Below, piece after piece: positions 12,140-24,982 of a stretch of 64,000 bases of DNA (within the stretch, counting starts at the first letter, position 1; every line of letters begins with the position of its first letter). The notes below the pieces were generated by a model. That model ran no database searches. It worked only from the letters and a program-made list of their open reading frames with translations, and was not told the DNA's origin. The translations under genes were made by a program, and so were the position numbers. The stretch is taken from the NCBI RefSeq assembly GCF_009870125.1, contig NC_046683.1:2480001-2544000 (forward strand). The letters run 5' to 3'. Source of the DNA: Drosophila pseudoobscura (Eukaryota; Arthropoda; Insecta; Diptera; Drosophilidae).

Positions 12140-13610
12140 GCACTCACACTCACATCCTGCCATTTACAGCGTCAACTTTCGGCTTTCAGGCTAAGAAATA
12201 GTCCAGCTGCCATTTTCAACATCTTTGCTGGATATATGTATGCTCACACATCCCTATGCGGGGTATCTATATGTGTGTATGTGTATGTTAGTGTGTGTCC
12301 TGTTCCCCATTTCCGGTCGGCATTTTGCATTGCCCCACTCCCCGCCCCTCCGCTGCGCTGCCATTGTTGTCAATACCATTGCAATGGCCATTACCCGATC
12401 CCCCACCACAACCACCTCCTGGCAACATCCAGGCCACTGCCCAACCACCTTACTCATCCACCGCATAATGTCTTCGTCATATCCTAGCAACATTTCAAGT
12501 ATCCTTCGCCTTAATGTTCCTCCGTGGAATGTTTGGCTTGGCCAAATGCATTCATTAGGTGGGGATGCGGACGGGGATGGGGATTAAGACTGGAGCAGCG
12601 TACTGCAGTGCTGGGCAGGAGGAAGCGTAGCAGGAGGAGACTTACGGCATACAGATGGCATAACTGTCATCTGGGCGGATAATTCCATAAGCCGCATATA
12701 TCAGACATGCATAGCCCAAATGCCAACTCAAACAATCCAATCCAGGGGCCTGGGCCTGGGCCTGGGCCTTAGCATGGTCCTGCCCCATGGTCGATAATTG
12801 AGGTGGTCCTCTAGGCTGAGACCTGGAGCTTTCCTCCAGTCTTGGCCCTCTTTGTTTCTTGGTCAATTGCTCCCAAGAATTGAGTGCCAGCTGATAATAA
12901 GCTGCCCCTGGGCCAAGTCGTGTCGGGCTGCGTATGAGTAATGCCGCAGCCATAGACAGCGTATGAGTAATATTTTGTTGGGAAAAAACTTCTGCCAGAC
13001 TCGTTTGCATATCATATCATTTCAGAGGCAGATTCTTGGTAATCAAAGCAGTTTCCATATAGCTGTGCTTAAAAGATATTGTCTGCCCAAAAGTACAGGG
13101 GAAAACGAAGGAGGACTGCACTTAAACATAGTTTTACTGATGTGGGCTACTGCCTTCTTCTTTAAGAAACAGGGCTCTGCAGATTACAGTATTACATTAA
13201 AGCGATTCAATTCCATAGTTACACTCCATTTGAAAACCTTTTTCGACGAATGGCCACTAGCTCTATTCGATAAACACCTGCACACCGCTGGAATGCCATT
13301 GATTACCCCCCTTTGGGGGGAGGGAGATATTGATCGGATGAGTATCCCCAGAGAGAGAGAGAGAGGGAGAGAGACAGTGGTTGTGGCAAAGTTCTGGCCG
13401 GATTTATAGTCGCCTTCTGGTGAGGGTACAAATATTATGCATTTTAGCATTCATTCTGGGTTTATTTTAAACATTTCCACTTTGTCTCACTCTCAGTTCT
13501 TTTGTGGCTTTTTATGGCCACAATTTACATGGCTCTCGGCTTTCATTTACAATATTTTCATATCCTCGCACACATGCACAGAAAAGGACACGAACAGAAA
13601 GAGCATGACA

Positions 13611-13614
13611 CACA

Positions 13615-13650
<36 letters not shown>
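13611..13650. repeat. (CA)n microsatellite
   Basis: A long CA tract interrupted only near its ends. It underlies spurious His/Thr-repeat open frames. Confidence 0.95.
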
Positions 13651-13655
<5 letters not shown>

Positions 13656-16600
13656 AGACACTCACACAGAGATGGACACAGAGTCCAACGTAATTTGCCT
13701 TTTACTTCGTTTTGCAGTTTCCGTTTCCGGGTTTGCATTTCGTTGTAACCCAAAACTTTATTGAAATTGTTTCATTTCATTTATCGTTTATACGTATTCT
13801 GGCTTACGACAAAGGCAGAGCCACAGCCAGAGCACTGCAAAGGAGCAGATGCAAAGCTGAATGTGGCTGGATATACAGCTCGTATCCTGCATCCTGCATT
13901 CTGTATCCCTGTATCAGCCAACGGTGCCCGAACCGACGCGATCCCGATACTTTTGCATTACTTTGACCTTTCCACATCTGCTGGCACATTTCTTATTAAC
14001 TATCGGAAGGGATAGAAGGGGAGTGTGCGAGTAGGAGTGGGAGTGGGAGTAGAAGGGGGCGAGGGAGGGTTTTGTCTTTGATTAGTGTTGCCAAAATTTA
14101 TGCATTTCCATTTGTGGATTCTGTCGGGAATAATTGGCACATAAATAAATGCGGACTTTGCTCCAAGATTGATTGGGTTTTTACTTCAAATTTATTTAGA
14201 TATTTGCAGAAAATATATGTACATATGTAGATATTACGGCTGTTGTTATACAATAGTTTTCTTCACGATAGAAGAGCAACTCTCAAAACACTAGATATAT
14301 GGGATCTACTAAGGTACGTACCTATCGGCATTGCAGGTGTCGAACATCCCGTATATATCGTATAAAGAAATGCTGCAAAAAATTCTGGAAAATATTTAAA
14401 CAAAAAAATAACTCTTTTCCTTTGTGGTTTTTGTTGTGTTAAAGCTGAAATCGAATTCCCTTTCAATACTCACTCGAGAGGTTTTTTTTGGGACCCGACA
14501 CCACTCGACGGCACATCCGCCGAGGGTCGCCCCTGTGCCCGCTTGCACCCTGGCTCCTGCCCCATGTCGTCAGCCCTTGGTTGATGATTATGGCCCGGCA
14601 ATAATTCCATTGCCATTTCCTTTGAGGGAACGTCCAAATGCAATAATTTACATGCAAATGCGTTTGGCAATAAATGTGCCAGTGGCAGTGAGACATTGCG
14701 GGAGCCCGGGGGGCGTGGCATGCCCGAAAATCGAACTAAAAACACACACACACTCGTACAAAGAAAGCGCTCTAAAATCAAAGTGGGGGCCATACCCTTG
14801 CCCGCACAGGAAAGGAAGGAGGGAGAAAGCAGCTAAGCTCAAGTTAAAGGCGAGGCGGCCACATCTGTTCTGGCATTCGAGAATTTCGCGTCAAGTTAAC
14901 GGTTCACATACAGGGTGCTGTCCCACAAAAGAGAAACTGGAATGCCACGAGTCGGGAAACAGAACGATACATCGGGAACGGGATACATCGTGGCAGGACT
15001 ATCATCGTATTGTGGAGAGACATTGCCGCGGAGTTTGCCCGTAAAATACATACCTTGTAATTAGAGGCCCTGTAAGGCGGCAAATCGACAAATGAAAAGA
15101 TGACAGGAGCCACTTGCTCACTCGTCCCTCCAGGCCCCTCCAGGACCCTCCACTCTCCTGCTTAACGTCTGGCCAGACCATTCAGACAGGGGATCCGCTC
15201 GCAAAATCCTTTTGACATTTTATTTACAAAACGCATTTGTCGGCAGCGGAAATTGGCACAGAACACAATAATAAAGCCGCACGGGGGAAAACAAGCGCAA
15301 ATAAACGATAGACAGAGATGAAGTGGGGAAGCAGATGCAGAAGGAGAACGAGAGCAAGAAGTAGAAGGAAAGCGAGAGAGAGAGAGAGAGAGAGGGAATA
15401 CGAGATGATGCTAAACCTGAAGCTGGAATTGAAACTGAAAACTGAAAACTGGAAACTGGAGCCTCCTCCATAAGCACTCATCTGAACCTGAGTCCCTGCC
15501 CCGGAGCGGGTTGCTAATGAAGTGGCATCATCATGGCATCGACAAGGCACATGGCAAAAGGAACAAGGCACAGGGAGCAAGGCACAGGGAACAAGGAGCA
15601 AGAACAAGCCGGAGTAATGGCACGGCGAGTGGCAGCCAGCGACGGCTCGGCATAATGCCGCAAAAAGGCATCCATCCAATCACAAACTAATAAGTGAGAG
15701 AGCACCATGGAAGCGCACTGGCCGTCAACCCATCCCACCATCCCACCATCCCACCATCTCACCATCCACCTTCTACCATCCGGGAGATTCATCCATTCAG
15801 CCATGCAAAGCCGCTGACATTGCCTTGCCGGAATGAGGCCATGGGGATGTCAAGTGCAAGTGCAATGGCAGCTTTAAGCAGGGGGGGTGGGAGTGCTAGT
15901 GCTAGTGGGAGTGGGAGTGCCCTGTGCTTTGACACGAAGCTGAAGTCAGGCTGAAAATTTGCAAATCAATGCGGATGCCGGATTGCAGGTTACACGCTGC
16001 AGAATCCTCCAGTCAGAATCCTCGCGAGATGACAGCAGACAGCTTCAAGAGGTTCCATACTGCACTGGAAATCGAGAGACTCGCAGATTGGAGCCCATGA
16101 CAAACGTGAACAGATGGGATGCCCATCCCACTGCACTCTTTCGTGCCAGTGTAAAATAGACCATATTCGGATTAGCGTTTGCATTCAAGATGAGTGTCAA
16201 ATCAGAACTAAACAGCATCGCGGTGGCAGAATGCTGGAGGACCATTTGAATATTTAACCTGCCACAGAAATGGAAAGTGCTGGCGAGTGTGGAGTCTGGC
16301 AACGATGATGCGATCAATCAAGGCGACAAATTGTCAGACGAGCAGCGGCAGCAGCAGACGCGTCAATCAATCAATCAATAATGGAGGAGAGGAGCCACGA
16401 GCCACGAACCACGACTCGAATCTGGGCCAATGTTTTTGTTTAGATCGCAACGAATTTGGGCAACAATCAATAATGGAGCCAGCCAAGCAGATGACTTTAC
16501 CCAAACTATCGTTACGTATCTTCGCTTCCTTAATTCTCGAGCCGCCTCCACCGTCCACACCGCCCCACCGCCCCCATACCATCCAGTCCGGCCACCGCGA

Positions 16601-19376
16601 TTGCACGACTACTATTTAAAGTTATTGGGATCTCTGGGGGCGCCTCCACTTAAAGTTTCCCTGTATGCACATAGTTGTTGGCTTGTAATGCGGTAAATCC
16701 GAGCAGCTTGCCACGGCCTGCGGCTTGCTGCCACCTCTCAGGACTCAGGACTCAGGACTCAGCTTTCGGCGCTCTCGGGGCTCTCAGGGCACTCGGGTCT
16801 CTCGTGGCAGGCAGACAAAGTATTAAAAAAGTTTTCAAATTTTCGTGAGCCCGGGCAAATGCAGGTTGCTCTTTATTGCGTTAAAAATTTTCGCTTTCAC
16901 AGGGCCTTATCCTTATCTAGGAGCATTAAGAGAACGAGCAGCACACACCCAACACACACACACACACTCCATCGACAGTTGTAGGTTGCTGCCACGCCCC
17001 GTGGCGGTGGCGGTGGCGGTGCCGCTGCCGGTGCCGGTGGCAGTGGCGGCTTTTTCCATGAGCTCTGTAATTGATTTATGGGCGCAGACGTGCGTTGAAC
17101 GTCTGCTTACAATTTACCGCCTGGCCCCGGCTCCAATCACGTCCGGGAAATAACAGAGAGAAAGAAAACCCGCACGCCGCAAAAGAAAAGCGAAACGAAT
17201 CGAAACGAAACGAAACGAAAGGAAATGGAAAAGCAGGACAGGGCAGTGCTGGAAGGAAGACACCGCTGGCCGGACGACACCACCGGAGGAGTCGCCCAGA
17301 GGACTACAAATGAGTCAAAACTTCTATGGCAACAGCGATTTAAACTGAGATCGAGAGTGGATGACGCTGCTGCATAATGCATGAGGCGAGGGGAATATGG
17401 GGGTATGGCAGCCTCACAACAAGATAATATGATAAACTACTCTTGAATTTCAGATAGTACAAAGACACAGAGAGAGACAGAGAGAGAGTACCTTAAAAAC
17501 TACAACAAGAAAGCGAATTGACTGGTGGGGACCAGGTGGGTTATAACTTAAGAAACACTTACAATGGGAGGATGACCTAACGATGATGCGTGTGCCTCAA
17601 TACTGTGAATACTGAGAGCTCATCTGAGTCATAGACCAATATTAGTCCATAGACCACGTCTCAGATAAAACCCAACACTGTAATGGCTATATATTCTTTC
17701 TACATAACAAAGATACACACAAGTACCTCTAAAAACACTTGCAAAATAGTAGTAATACTCTTAATATTCTATTCTACGAGTGCATATATAGACTTCTCTA
17801 TGATATCAACAAGTTTTGGTGCGAGTGGGTCTGGGGACCTCTCCAAATTCACAATGAAAAGTATGAAGTATCTTAGCATCTTAAGAACGTCTTGGAGTTT
17901 GGCTCTTGGAAAGCTGACATCTACTCAACGGTCCTGTTTACATCTTCTTCATTATAGACATCGCCGGTTATGGCAGGACAATGAAACTTCAACGTTCAAC
18001 GACCATGGCAGGAAGACAACAAAGATGGCAATGAGTACGTCAATGGCAGTGCTTTCATTTATTTGGCTGCTCCCCCCACCTGGCAATGCAATCAATTTGC
18101 ATGCTTCCCTTGGCTCCAGGGGAGCCGCATACTCATACTCGAACTTGTAGATACTTGTACTCAGTCTCGTACTTCGCTATCGGACACGACGGACAACTTT
18201 CTGATGCGCTGAAAAACAACTTGGCTGTGGAAAAGGGCTCCATAAAACTGACCGCCGAAAAAGGGGGATGGAGCTGGAGCTGGAGCCAAAGATGGTGCCA
18301 CGGAGACGCAGCTCGCTCGAGAGATTGGTCAAAAGATTGAGATTGAGCAGAAATAAAAATTTATGGAGTGGTCATTTATCACAAAGACAACAAACAGTCT
18401 TGTTGGGTCTTGGGGTGGGGCTGGAAGTTTTTTGGATGCCGTGCCACATTACGTGCCCCTCCCCCTGTCTGCGGCAAGGGATAGATAGGATACTCCGCGT
18501 CCAGCTGTTAGTTTGGCTGTAAAAACCAGCAGTAATATTAACGGGCACACTGTTGCTTTTGCTTTTGCTTTTCCTGGGTCTGTGGCTGTGGCTGTCGGTG
18601 ATTCAGTTCAGTTGTTTCGCTGTTTGTTTGCCCATTCAGCGTTGGGATATTCAAAAGTTGCATTTTTAATGGAGTTTCCTTGTCAAACATGACTTTGATT
18701 CCCTCGTTGGGGAATCCAGCCGTCAGCTGAGTGCGCGGCTCCCTGTGATCCATCCACTAATGTAATTTTTACTCGGATTGCCACACATAAACACCCACAG
18801 ACAGAGCCGAGCACACACCACACACCATACCACATGGATACCCAGATATATTCAAATGCTTGAACATTTTTACGCATTTCACACGTCAAATTCCCCGCGG
18901 AGCGAGTCGTCAGGCGTCCGGGCATCCGTATCCTGGCAAGCGAATCACTCACAGATACACCTGATACACACTGATACCACATACATTCCACATATACATA
19001 TAAGTACATACGTGTGTACACACTCGTACATCTGTGGGTGGTGCTTGGCGTGTAAATCTGTGGCCAAGAGCCACCAAAATGCCCTTCAATAGGACAACCA
19101 ATAAAATTACCAGGCAGCACAGGTAATGGCAGCCCTAAACGGCTCCGAACTGCTGCAAACGAGCATTCGAGCATTCGAGCACTCCACAGAATGTTACTTG
19201 ATTGTGATTGTACGCCAAAAAACGATGAGAAATGGTTGGTGGAATACAATAAAATGTGTCATTAAAGTGTATGCCGGACTGGCCTTCTTCTTCCTCCTGC
19301 ATTTGTAGGTGTAGGTGCGTTAAGCAGTGGGCTCCCGATCCAAGCTGGCTCTCTCGATTTGTACCAGCTTCTTTTA

Positions 19377-19562
19377 TCACCTGCAGTATTCGCCGCCGTA
19401 TTGCATCCTCGCACTACACTCTCTCAGCAATTCATCTTTGATAGCATCCTTATAGTCGAGTGCGTCGTTTCTGCACATCTCCGCCATGCGCATCTGACTG
19501 CGGAAAAGGCGGCACGCACTGGTACCAGCTACCAAGGCATACAAGGCAATAATCAGAAGCAT
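19377..19562 (-). CDS. Putative small secreted cysteine-containing peptide, 61 aa
   Basis: The frame starts at an ATG (19562-19560) and ends at TGA (19379-19377). An upstream in-frame TTG at 19574 is not a likely start. The product opens with a classic signal peptide, MLLIIALYALVAGTSA, predicted to be cut before Cys17. The mature part is about 45 residues and has four cysteines spaced 12, 18 and 10 residues apart, with a charged helical-looking middle (KDAIKDELLRE). Four cysteines could form two disulfides, as in small insect secreted peptides, including some expressed in the male reproductive tract. I do not recognise a named family. It lies about 210 bp downstream of, and on the same strand as, the 131-aa gene. 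The last codons (TGCAG-GTGATA) could instead be a splice donor into a further exon. Confidence 0.5.
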   Translation of the reverse strand: MLLIIALYALVAGTSACRLFRSQMRMAEMCRNDALDYKDAIKDELLRECSARMQYGGEYCR

Positions 19563-19775
19563 ATTCTCGAACAATCCGGATAGCTATTAGCCACGATAGC
19601 CCAAGAACCAACCAAGAACTGATCAACAATCCACTCGACGCACGCAGCGAAAAGAAACAAACTTACACACTTTCATTGCATTGTGTATGTGTGTATTTGA
19701 GAATTGTTATTGATCGATTGATATGTTGATTTCTAGTGCATTGGCAACCAGACTGTGTTGTACTACAGTGGAAAC

Positions 19776-20171
19776 TTATGCGAATGGATTGTTGTTTTGG
19801 ACTTCACACTTGACCCACTTTGTGGCGGTTATGAAGCAGTCCTCCATGCGAAAGGCGCCCTTGCCATGCTCGAGCTCACGCATGCATCCCACCAAAGTGA
19901 CAAACACGGGGCCATTGGACTCCAGGTAGAGCACTCCGCCCGGGTGTATGTCGATGTCCAGGGACACTTTCGGAGAACATTCACGCAAATCGGCCAGCAT
20001 TTTCTCATTGCTTTTGGTCTTCAGCCAGAGCTTGGCCCATATTCCATGCTCGAGGGTGACGTTCGAGAGGTGGATCGGCTTCTTCAGGAAGGGGGTGTAC
20101 GTGTAGTCAGCCTTCATGTGCAATGTCGAAAAACGCGGCGACTGGAAGTGGGATTGCGCCAGTTTACTCAT
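19776..20171 (-). CDS. Uncharacterised 131-aa protein with a 5'UTR intron
   Basis: Chosen start is ATG at 20171-20169; an upstream in-frame TTG at 20180 is not needed. The frame is uninterrupted to the stop at 19776. Codon use is gene-like and the protein is well mixed, not low complexity. It has a hydrophobic/basic pattern (YTPFLKKPIHLSNVTLEHG; AKLWLKTKSNEK) and then a strand-like half (VSLDIDIHPGGVLYLESNG; FVTLVGCMREL). There is no signal peptide and no membrane segment, so it should be cytosolic or nuclear. Upstream, a consensus donor GTAAGT at 20244 and acceptor TTTTCAG at 20192 define a 53-nt intron in the leader, supporting a real transcript. I cannot assign a family. The alternating-strand second half suggests a small beta-rich fold, but that is only an impression. 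Confidence 0.65.
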   Translation of the reverse strand: MSKLAQSHFQSPRFSTLHMKADYTYTPFLKKPIHLSNVTLEHGIWAKLWLKTKSNEKMLADLRECSPKVSLDIDIHPGGVLYLESNGPVFVTLVGCMRELEHGKGAFRMEDCFITATKWVKCEVQNNNPFA

Positions 20172-20191
20172 TTTACTCAATAGCTATAGCA

Positions 20192-20244
20192 CTGAAAAGT
20201 ATCGTATTAGGCCAATATTCCACACCGCACAATTCTCCACTTAC
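20192..20244 (-). other. 5'UTR intron of the 131-aa gene
   Basis: Minus-strand donor GTAAGTGG and acceptor CTTTTCAG enclose 53 nt, within the usual Drosophila short-intron size range. The downstream exon joins the ATG after 20 nt. Confidence 0.6.
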
Positions 20245-20349
20245 CCCAAAGCACCGCAGCGAAAAAAAAGTCGGAAAAATTACAATTACAAATATTAATC
20301 ACAAGCGAATGACTGAATTTTCACTGACACGGTATTTTACTCATTGACA

Positions 20350-23000
20350 TTATTCTCATCGACTTCGACTTCGACTTCGACATCGAGAATGAACCGAACT
20401 ATCGCACTATCGATACATGTATTTACTGCAAGCCTGGCAGGGAAACAGCATCCGAAGGAAGAAGATCCGTAAGGTGCGGCGCCACATTGTATGCATGGTT
20501 TCTGCTGCAAAAAGTGCTCGACAGTACCCGTATTGATCCGGGCTTCTTCTGACATTGGACAATCGAGTACAATATTTGAGAGACGAGACTACGATACTTT
20601 CATCTTTGAGTACAGTACATCTACATCTGGTGCTACATCTTCAGCGACTTCATCTGCGGATCTGGTAACTTGAAATTGGATCCGTTTGAAATTTACCTTG
20701 CGAGCCAGTGCCTTTGAGGCATTTGGTCGACCATCGACCATAAATTTGGAAAGAAAGAAACGGATTCAGTGCTCCCAAATATGTACAAATTGACGATCTA
20801 AATACTGCACATTTCAGGTAAAATGCGTAAGATCTAAGCGATATATGGCAAGACAACTTGGGCGAACGAAACGGCAAGTTCTACTGCGATATGGACATGC
20901 AAAGTGCTAAAAGTTGGCTCTTTATTAATGTCCCCTCTCCAGCCCAGTTTTGGGTCCAAGCCGAGCAGAGACGAATCATGGCGAGTGCCAGAAAATGGGA
21001 CACGTAGCGGAAAAAAAGCTGTGTGTCCAAATTTCAAACGTGCAGAGCCGCAGACAGGGCCAGAACCGGGAAATGGTTCTGGGCTTGGACTACACTCCCC
21101 TTTCAGTGTTGAAAAAAGACAAAACCAAAATGTCTGCCCTTGTCTTGTGTCATTGCATTGCATGTAGAATGTATAATAACATGCAAAAATAAAGAGATGT
21201 CACAGACAGACAGACAGACAGAGGGGGAGAGAGAGAGAGTGATCCAGAAGTCCACTTGGGCGACAATTAGAGGAATATTCTTTATTTTATTCTCTGGCAT
21301 GGACTGGCAGGGTTGGCAGGACTGGTAGCTGGCTGAGCAAAAAGCCACGACTAAAGAGTGCAATTGTGTGTGACACTTTCGGTTTTCCACTCCACACCGA
21401 AAACACACCAAAGAGTGCATCTGCAGATCCTTTAAGGAACGCTTTAATAGTAAAAGTAACATCACTGATATATGACCCTCGCAGAGACTTTGGAACTGAT
21501 TCGAATGCGTATTCGGTGGAAGCCCCACGGCGATCCAAAAAGAGCGTAGAGTCGACAATATCAACCATTATGCAGAAAGGATCTTGTCCTGGGAGTCCGT
21601 CAACTCTGCAACTCGATGACCACCAAAGGCAGAGGCAGAATAAGGCAGAAGGCTGAAAACTAACCAAATTGCAATCCGAGTCGATGCATGGAAAATGCAT
21701 ATTTGGAGCTGGAAAACAACGGCCTAAAACAATTAACGGAGCATCGGGCAATAAAATCAAATAGAACGAAAGGCAGACAAGCATCAAATCGAAATTGGGA
21801 CGCTGAACTGGTTCGGAAAATATGCAATTGACTGAACAGACGCAGGTCTGTGCAACCGCGGAGCGATTCCATCGCATGGTCTGGCATTCCTCTGGCGCGT
21901 CGCCCAAATCGATGGCATATGGCCGTGTTTGGGGGCCACACGCCACACGCCACACGCCACCCACCTCGAGGCATTGCCATCAACCAGAACTGGGAGCTGG
22001 AAGCTGGGAACTGGGAGTAGTCCCAGCAGGGGTCTCTTCCCACCTCTTCTTAATGCTGCCGTTGCAAGTGCATCCGTTGCAGTTTGAAATTTGAGTAAAA
22101 TAAATGAAGTTGAGTGTGCCACCTTTTCGGTTGCCGGTTGTCGGTTGTCGGTTGTCGGTTGCCGGCTACCGTCTACCGTCTGCCGTCTGCTGTCGTCACA
22201 ATTGATGAGCACGGCAGAGCACGACAGAGCATGGCATCTGCGGCATCAAGGAATGCCCTGCCCCACTGCCTTTGCCCCAGTGCCAGTGCCACTTCCACTC
22301 GCAAGTAATTCAAGTGAAACCACATTAAGCTTACTTTGCTAATTGCGTGCGACACGTCGCCAATGTCGAGCGCTTCCCGAGCATGCGAGCATTCCACCCG
22401 GCACACGGCGTCCATCTCCGCCATTTGCCCCACTTGCAACACACCCGCTTATCTACATAACTGTGGCACGTGTGCGCGTTTGGCTGCAGCTTCAGGGAAC
22501 TGGCAGCATGGCAGATGGGGACAGGGAGGGGTGGAGGTGGAGGGACAGGGACAGGCCCGTCCCAGGCGGAGCCAGGCAGCCGCCGGAGCGGGCCAATCAT
22601 TTTAATTAATTTGTGAGAGTGTTGGTGGAACACACACGAATTTATTATACTCCAACGACTCGTACTCGTCGCCACCTTCAGCTCGTCCTTTTTTCCTCTG
22701 CAAACTGCTGAAAATTAAGCTGTTTGTGTGGGAAATCCGTGTAAACCAAACTTTTGATTACGAAAACCAAGGAAATCAATGCCCAATACCGCCAAAGACC
22801 CCCCACCCCCCACTAAGTTTCAGACTCAATCAGCTGATCGGCCGGCGACATTTTCCAGCACGGCCGTGCGCCAGCTGGCAAGCGTTGCCGAACACTATCA
22901 AACACTCGACGACATCAGCATTACCTTCTGCAATTGTAAATTGGGGAAATAATTCAAAAAAACCTGGACAATTTTGTAAGAAACATACAAATTGCGTAAT
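20350..23000. other. Non-coding region
   Basis: No credible gene seen. Contains a GACA/GA-rich simple repeat near 21205-21240 and a heptameric CGGTTGT repeat near 22130-22170 that also occurs near 38810-38840. Confidence 0.55.
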
Positions 23001-23164
23001 TATAGTAGAATACCCAACTGCCACGATAGCTTTGTGATTGTTTGGAATACACTTTTTCATTGCAGTGTGCTGAATTGTCTGTACAAAAAAGCAGCAAGCG
23101 AAATCAACAAGCCAGAAGAGCGGCAGAGTTTTTTGGAATTTAAAAGATTTGAATACATTTCCAT

Positions 23165-23607
23165 GTAAGTTTAATTGTGGCTTAGTAATGGCAGTAGTAT
23201 GAAGATTGTCTTTCCGCAGCATGAGCGACGGTAAGTCCACCGAAAAAGAGGTGAAGCCTGACATCCAAAAAGAAGAGCCAGAGCACAACCACAATGCAGA
23301 GCAGACTTCAAGGGAGGTGGACGTCGCTACCTTTCCGGCCGAACTGTTTTCAAAAGAATAATGACGATTCGCAAGAGAACTCCAAGTCGATTAAAGATAT
23401 CTCGGACGACAATGAAAAGTGTCCCCATTACGAGGAACAGCTGGAAAAATGTAAATCGAAGAAAGATATGTAATTTAAAGTGATTTGAGATTGGTTTTTT
23501 GGTCTGTTAGATGTTTCTCATTTCTTTCAGATTGCGCACTGGATGGCATTGGGTTGGTCCCCATGTGGGTACTCGAGAGGGGGCGGATCAAGTCAGGTGT
23601 CCGTTAG
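23165..23607 (+). pseudogene. Frameshifted three-exon gene candidate, unidentified acidic/charged protein
   Basis: A 5'UTR intron (23165-23219, GTAAGT to TTCCGCAG) ends one base before an ATG at 23221. The frame encodes a hydrophilic 46-aa stretch (MSDGKSTEKEVKPDIQKEE at the start) and then meets TAA TGA at 23359-23364. Shifting by one base in the AAAAGAATAA area restores an open frame: NNDDSQENSKSIKDISDD, then EKCPHYEEQLEK. It runs to a second good donor (GTAAAT at 23451) and, 80 nt later, a strong acceptor (TTTCTTTCAG ending at 23530). The third exon stays open to TAG at 23605. Two well-formed short introns and codon-like text on both sides of one indel argue for a real gene with either a recent frameshift or an assembly error. 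I do not recognise the protein. Confidence 0.45.
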
Positions 23608-24928
23608 TGAATTTCCCCAACATTTGGGGGGAAATCGTTGAGCACTTTCGAGTGAAACTCTTGGGCACACATCTTCATGGCTTTTCTGCAATTTCGGGAG
23701 TGGCCAAAAGGGCGGAGTGCGGCTGTCACGGTGCTGCACTTTGAGGATTTGCTGTTGCCGTTTGCTGTTGTGCCACATCCATTGGCTCCGTCCGGGCCGA
23801 AAATGAAATGAAACGAAATGAATTGCCCCAAGTGCTGGCGGGTGTTTCATTTAAGTGTTCGCCTCGGATTCGCCCACCTGCATCTGGCCGGGATTGCACG
23901 CCATTAGCAGGAGTAATAGGCGAGGCGACCCGAGAGTGCACTCCGGCTACTTTCTTATTGCAACATTTAATGTTGGGGCAAGCTGAATTCAACCCTGTCC
24001 CTGTCCCTGTCCCTGCCCTGGCCTGGCCCCCCAGGCCCCTCATGAGTAATTGCACAACACATAATACACAGTTGTATTAGTACACGGCTGCGCTAATCCC
24101 TGGGGGATATCCTGTAATGCGACGTGTGCCTGACGCTCTGATTCATTCTGGTCCTGGAGTCCGAGCATCCGACTTGAGCTCGTGTGACTTGCTTAAGCCC
24201 TTCGGCGGCGCCTATCAATGCAAATCATGGTTTATAGCCAATTGAACGTATGGCCTGTTAATTGCCACTGCCTTAGCGCTCATTGATGGGGATTATCAGC
24301 TGGCAAAAATGAGAACATACTCGTCCGAGTATTTGATGGGCTCAATGCGGGGCCTGAAGCGAGTTTCGAAAGCCGGATTGTCTTTAAGTTTTCTTTAAGG
24401 TATTATTTCTCGTTTAAGTTTCTCGTTTAGTTTTAGCTACACCTGTACAGATTGTAGATATTTAAGACCATTTGTTTAGCTCAAAAATAATTATTATGGC
24501 TAATTTTTAATAAAAATGAATACAAAAAAGTAAAAACCACAATTGAAGTTAAATAAACACGAGCCCGATGCTCAGTCAGTATGGCTACCCTCTGCCGGGC
24601 GGCGCACACTGCACCAGGAAGAGTCTGTGAAAGAGGGGGAGAGAGAGAGAGAATGAGTGGAGATAAAAAATTTGGTTGCTCTAGCTGCTTATAGTTTCTG
24701 CCCAAAAATGCGATTTCTATCCTTTTTTTAAATTTCAACGTTTTTTCCTTCGTTGCACAGATTCAGCTTCCGCAACACGACATTGGCCTGGCAACATGCT
24801 GCGCTGCACACAACTCAGCAATATGGGAATTTGTTGCAAAGACACTGATGCGCCCTAAAAGTATGCAAGCAAAACGCGAGCAGACAATTTTTCTACTGTA
24901 TCTCCGCGTATGTTGTGTAGGCGTGTAT

Positions 24929-24982
24929 GTGAGTAAGTATGCATGTGTGTTGTGTGTCGTCGTCCCCTTCGCATTTTCTCAG
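24929..24982 (+). other. Possible 54-nt intron of an unidentified transcript
   Basis: A near-perfect donor (GTGAGTAAGT) and a good acceptor (CATTTTCTCAG) lie 54 nt apart, the modal size of Drosophila introns. The sequence after it is open on both strands. The minus-strand reading of 24983-25093 looks more protein-like (EFVPPPEELMDYMTENWQ), so the coding strand is unresolved. Confidence 0.25.

Larger units (their letters stand above)
9701..19376. other. Non-coding, microsatellite-rich region
   Basis: No open frame here combines a credible start, codon use and splice context. The region carries tandem simple repeats (GT near 11895-11922, CA near 10709-10728, 12111-12137 and 13611-13650, ATC/ATG near 11640-11695, GA near 13350-13375 and 15373-15393) and many AT-rich blocks. 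Most long open frames here are read through these repeats. It could hold introns or enhancers of genes outside the window, but nothing in the text proves that. Confidence 0.6.

Noticed and set aside
11766..12194. 142- and 128-codon frames on both strands
   Set aside because: Read through GT and CA microsatellites (Val-Cys and His-Thr runs).
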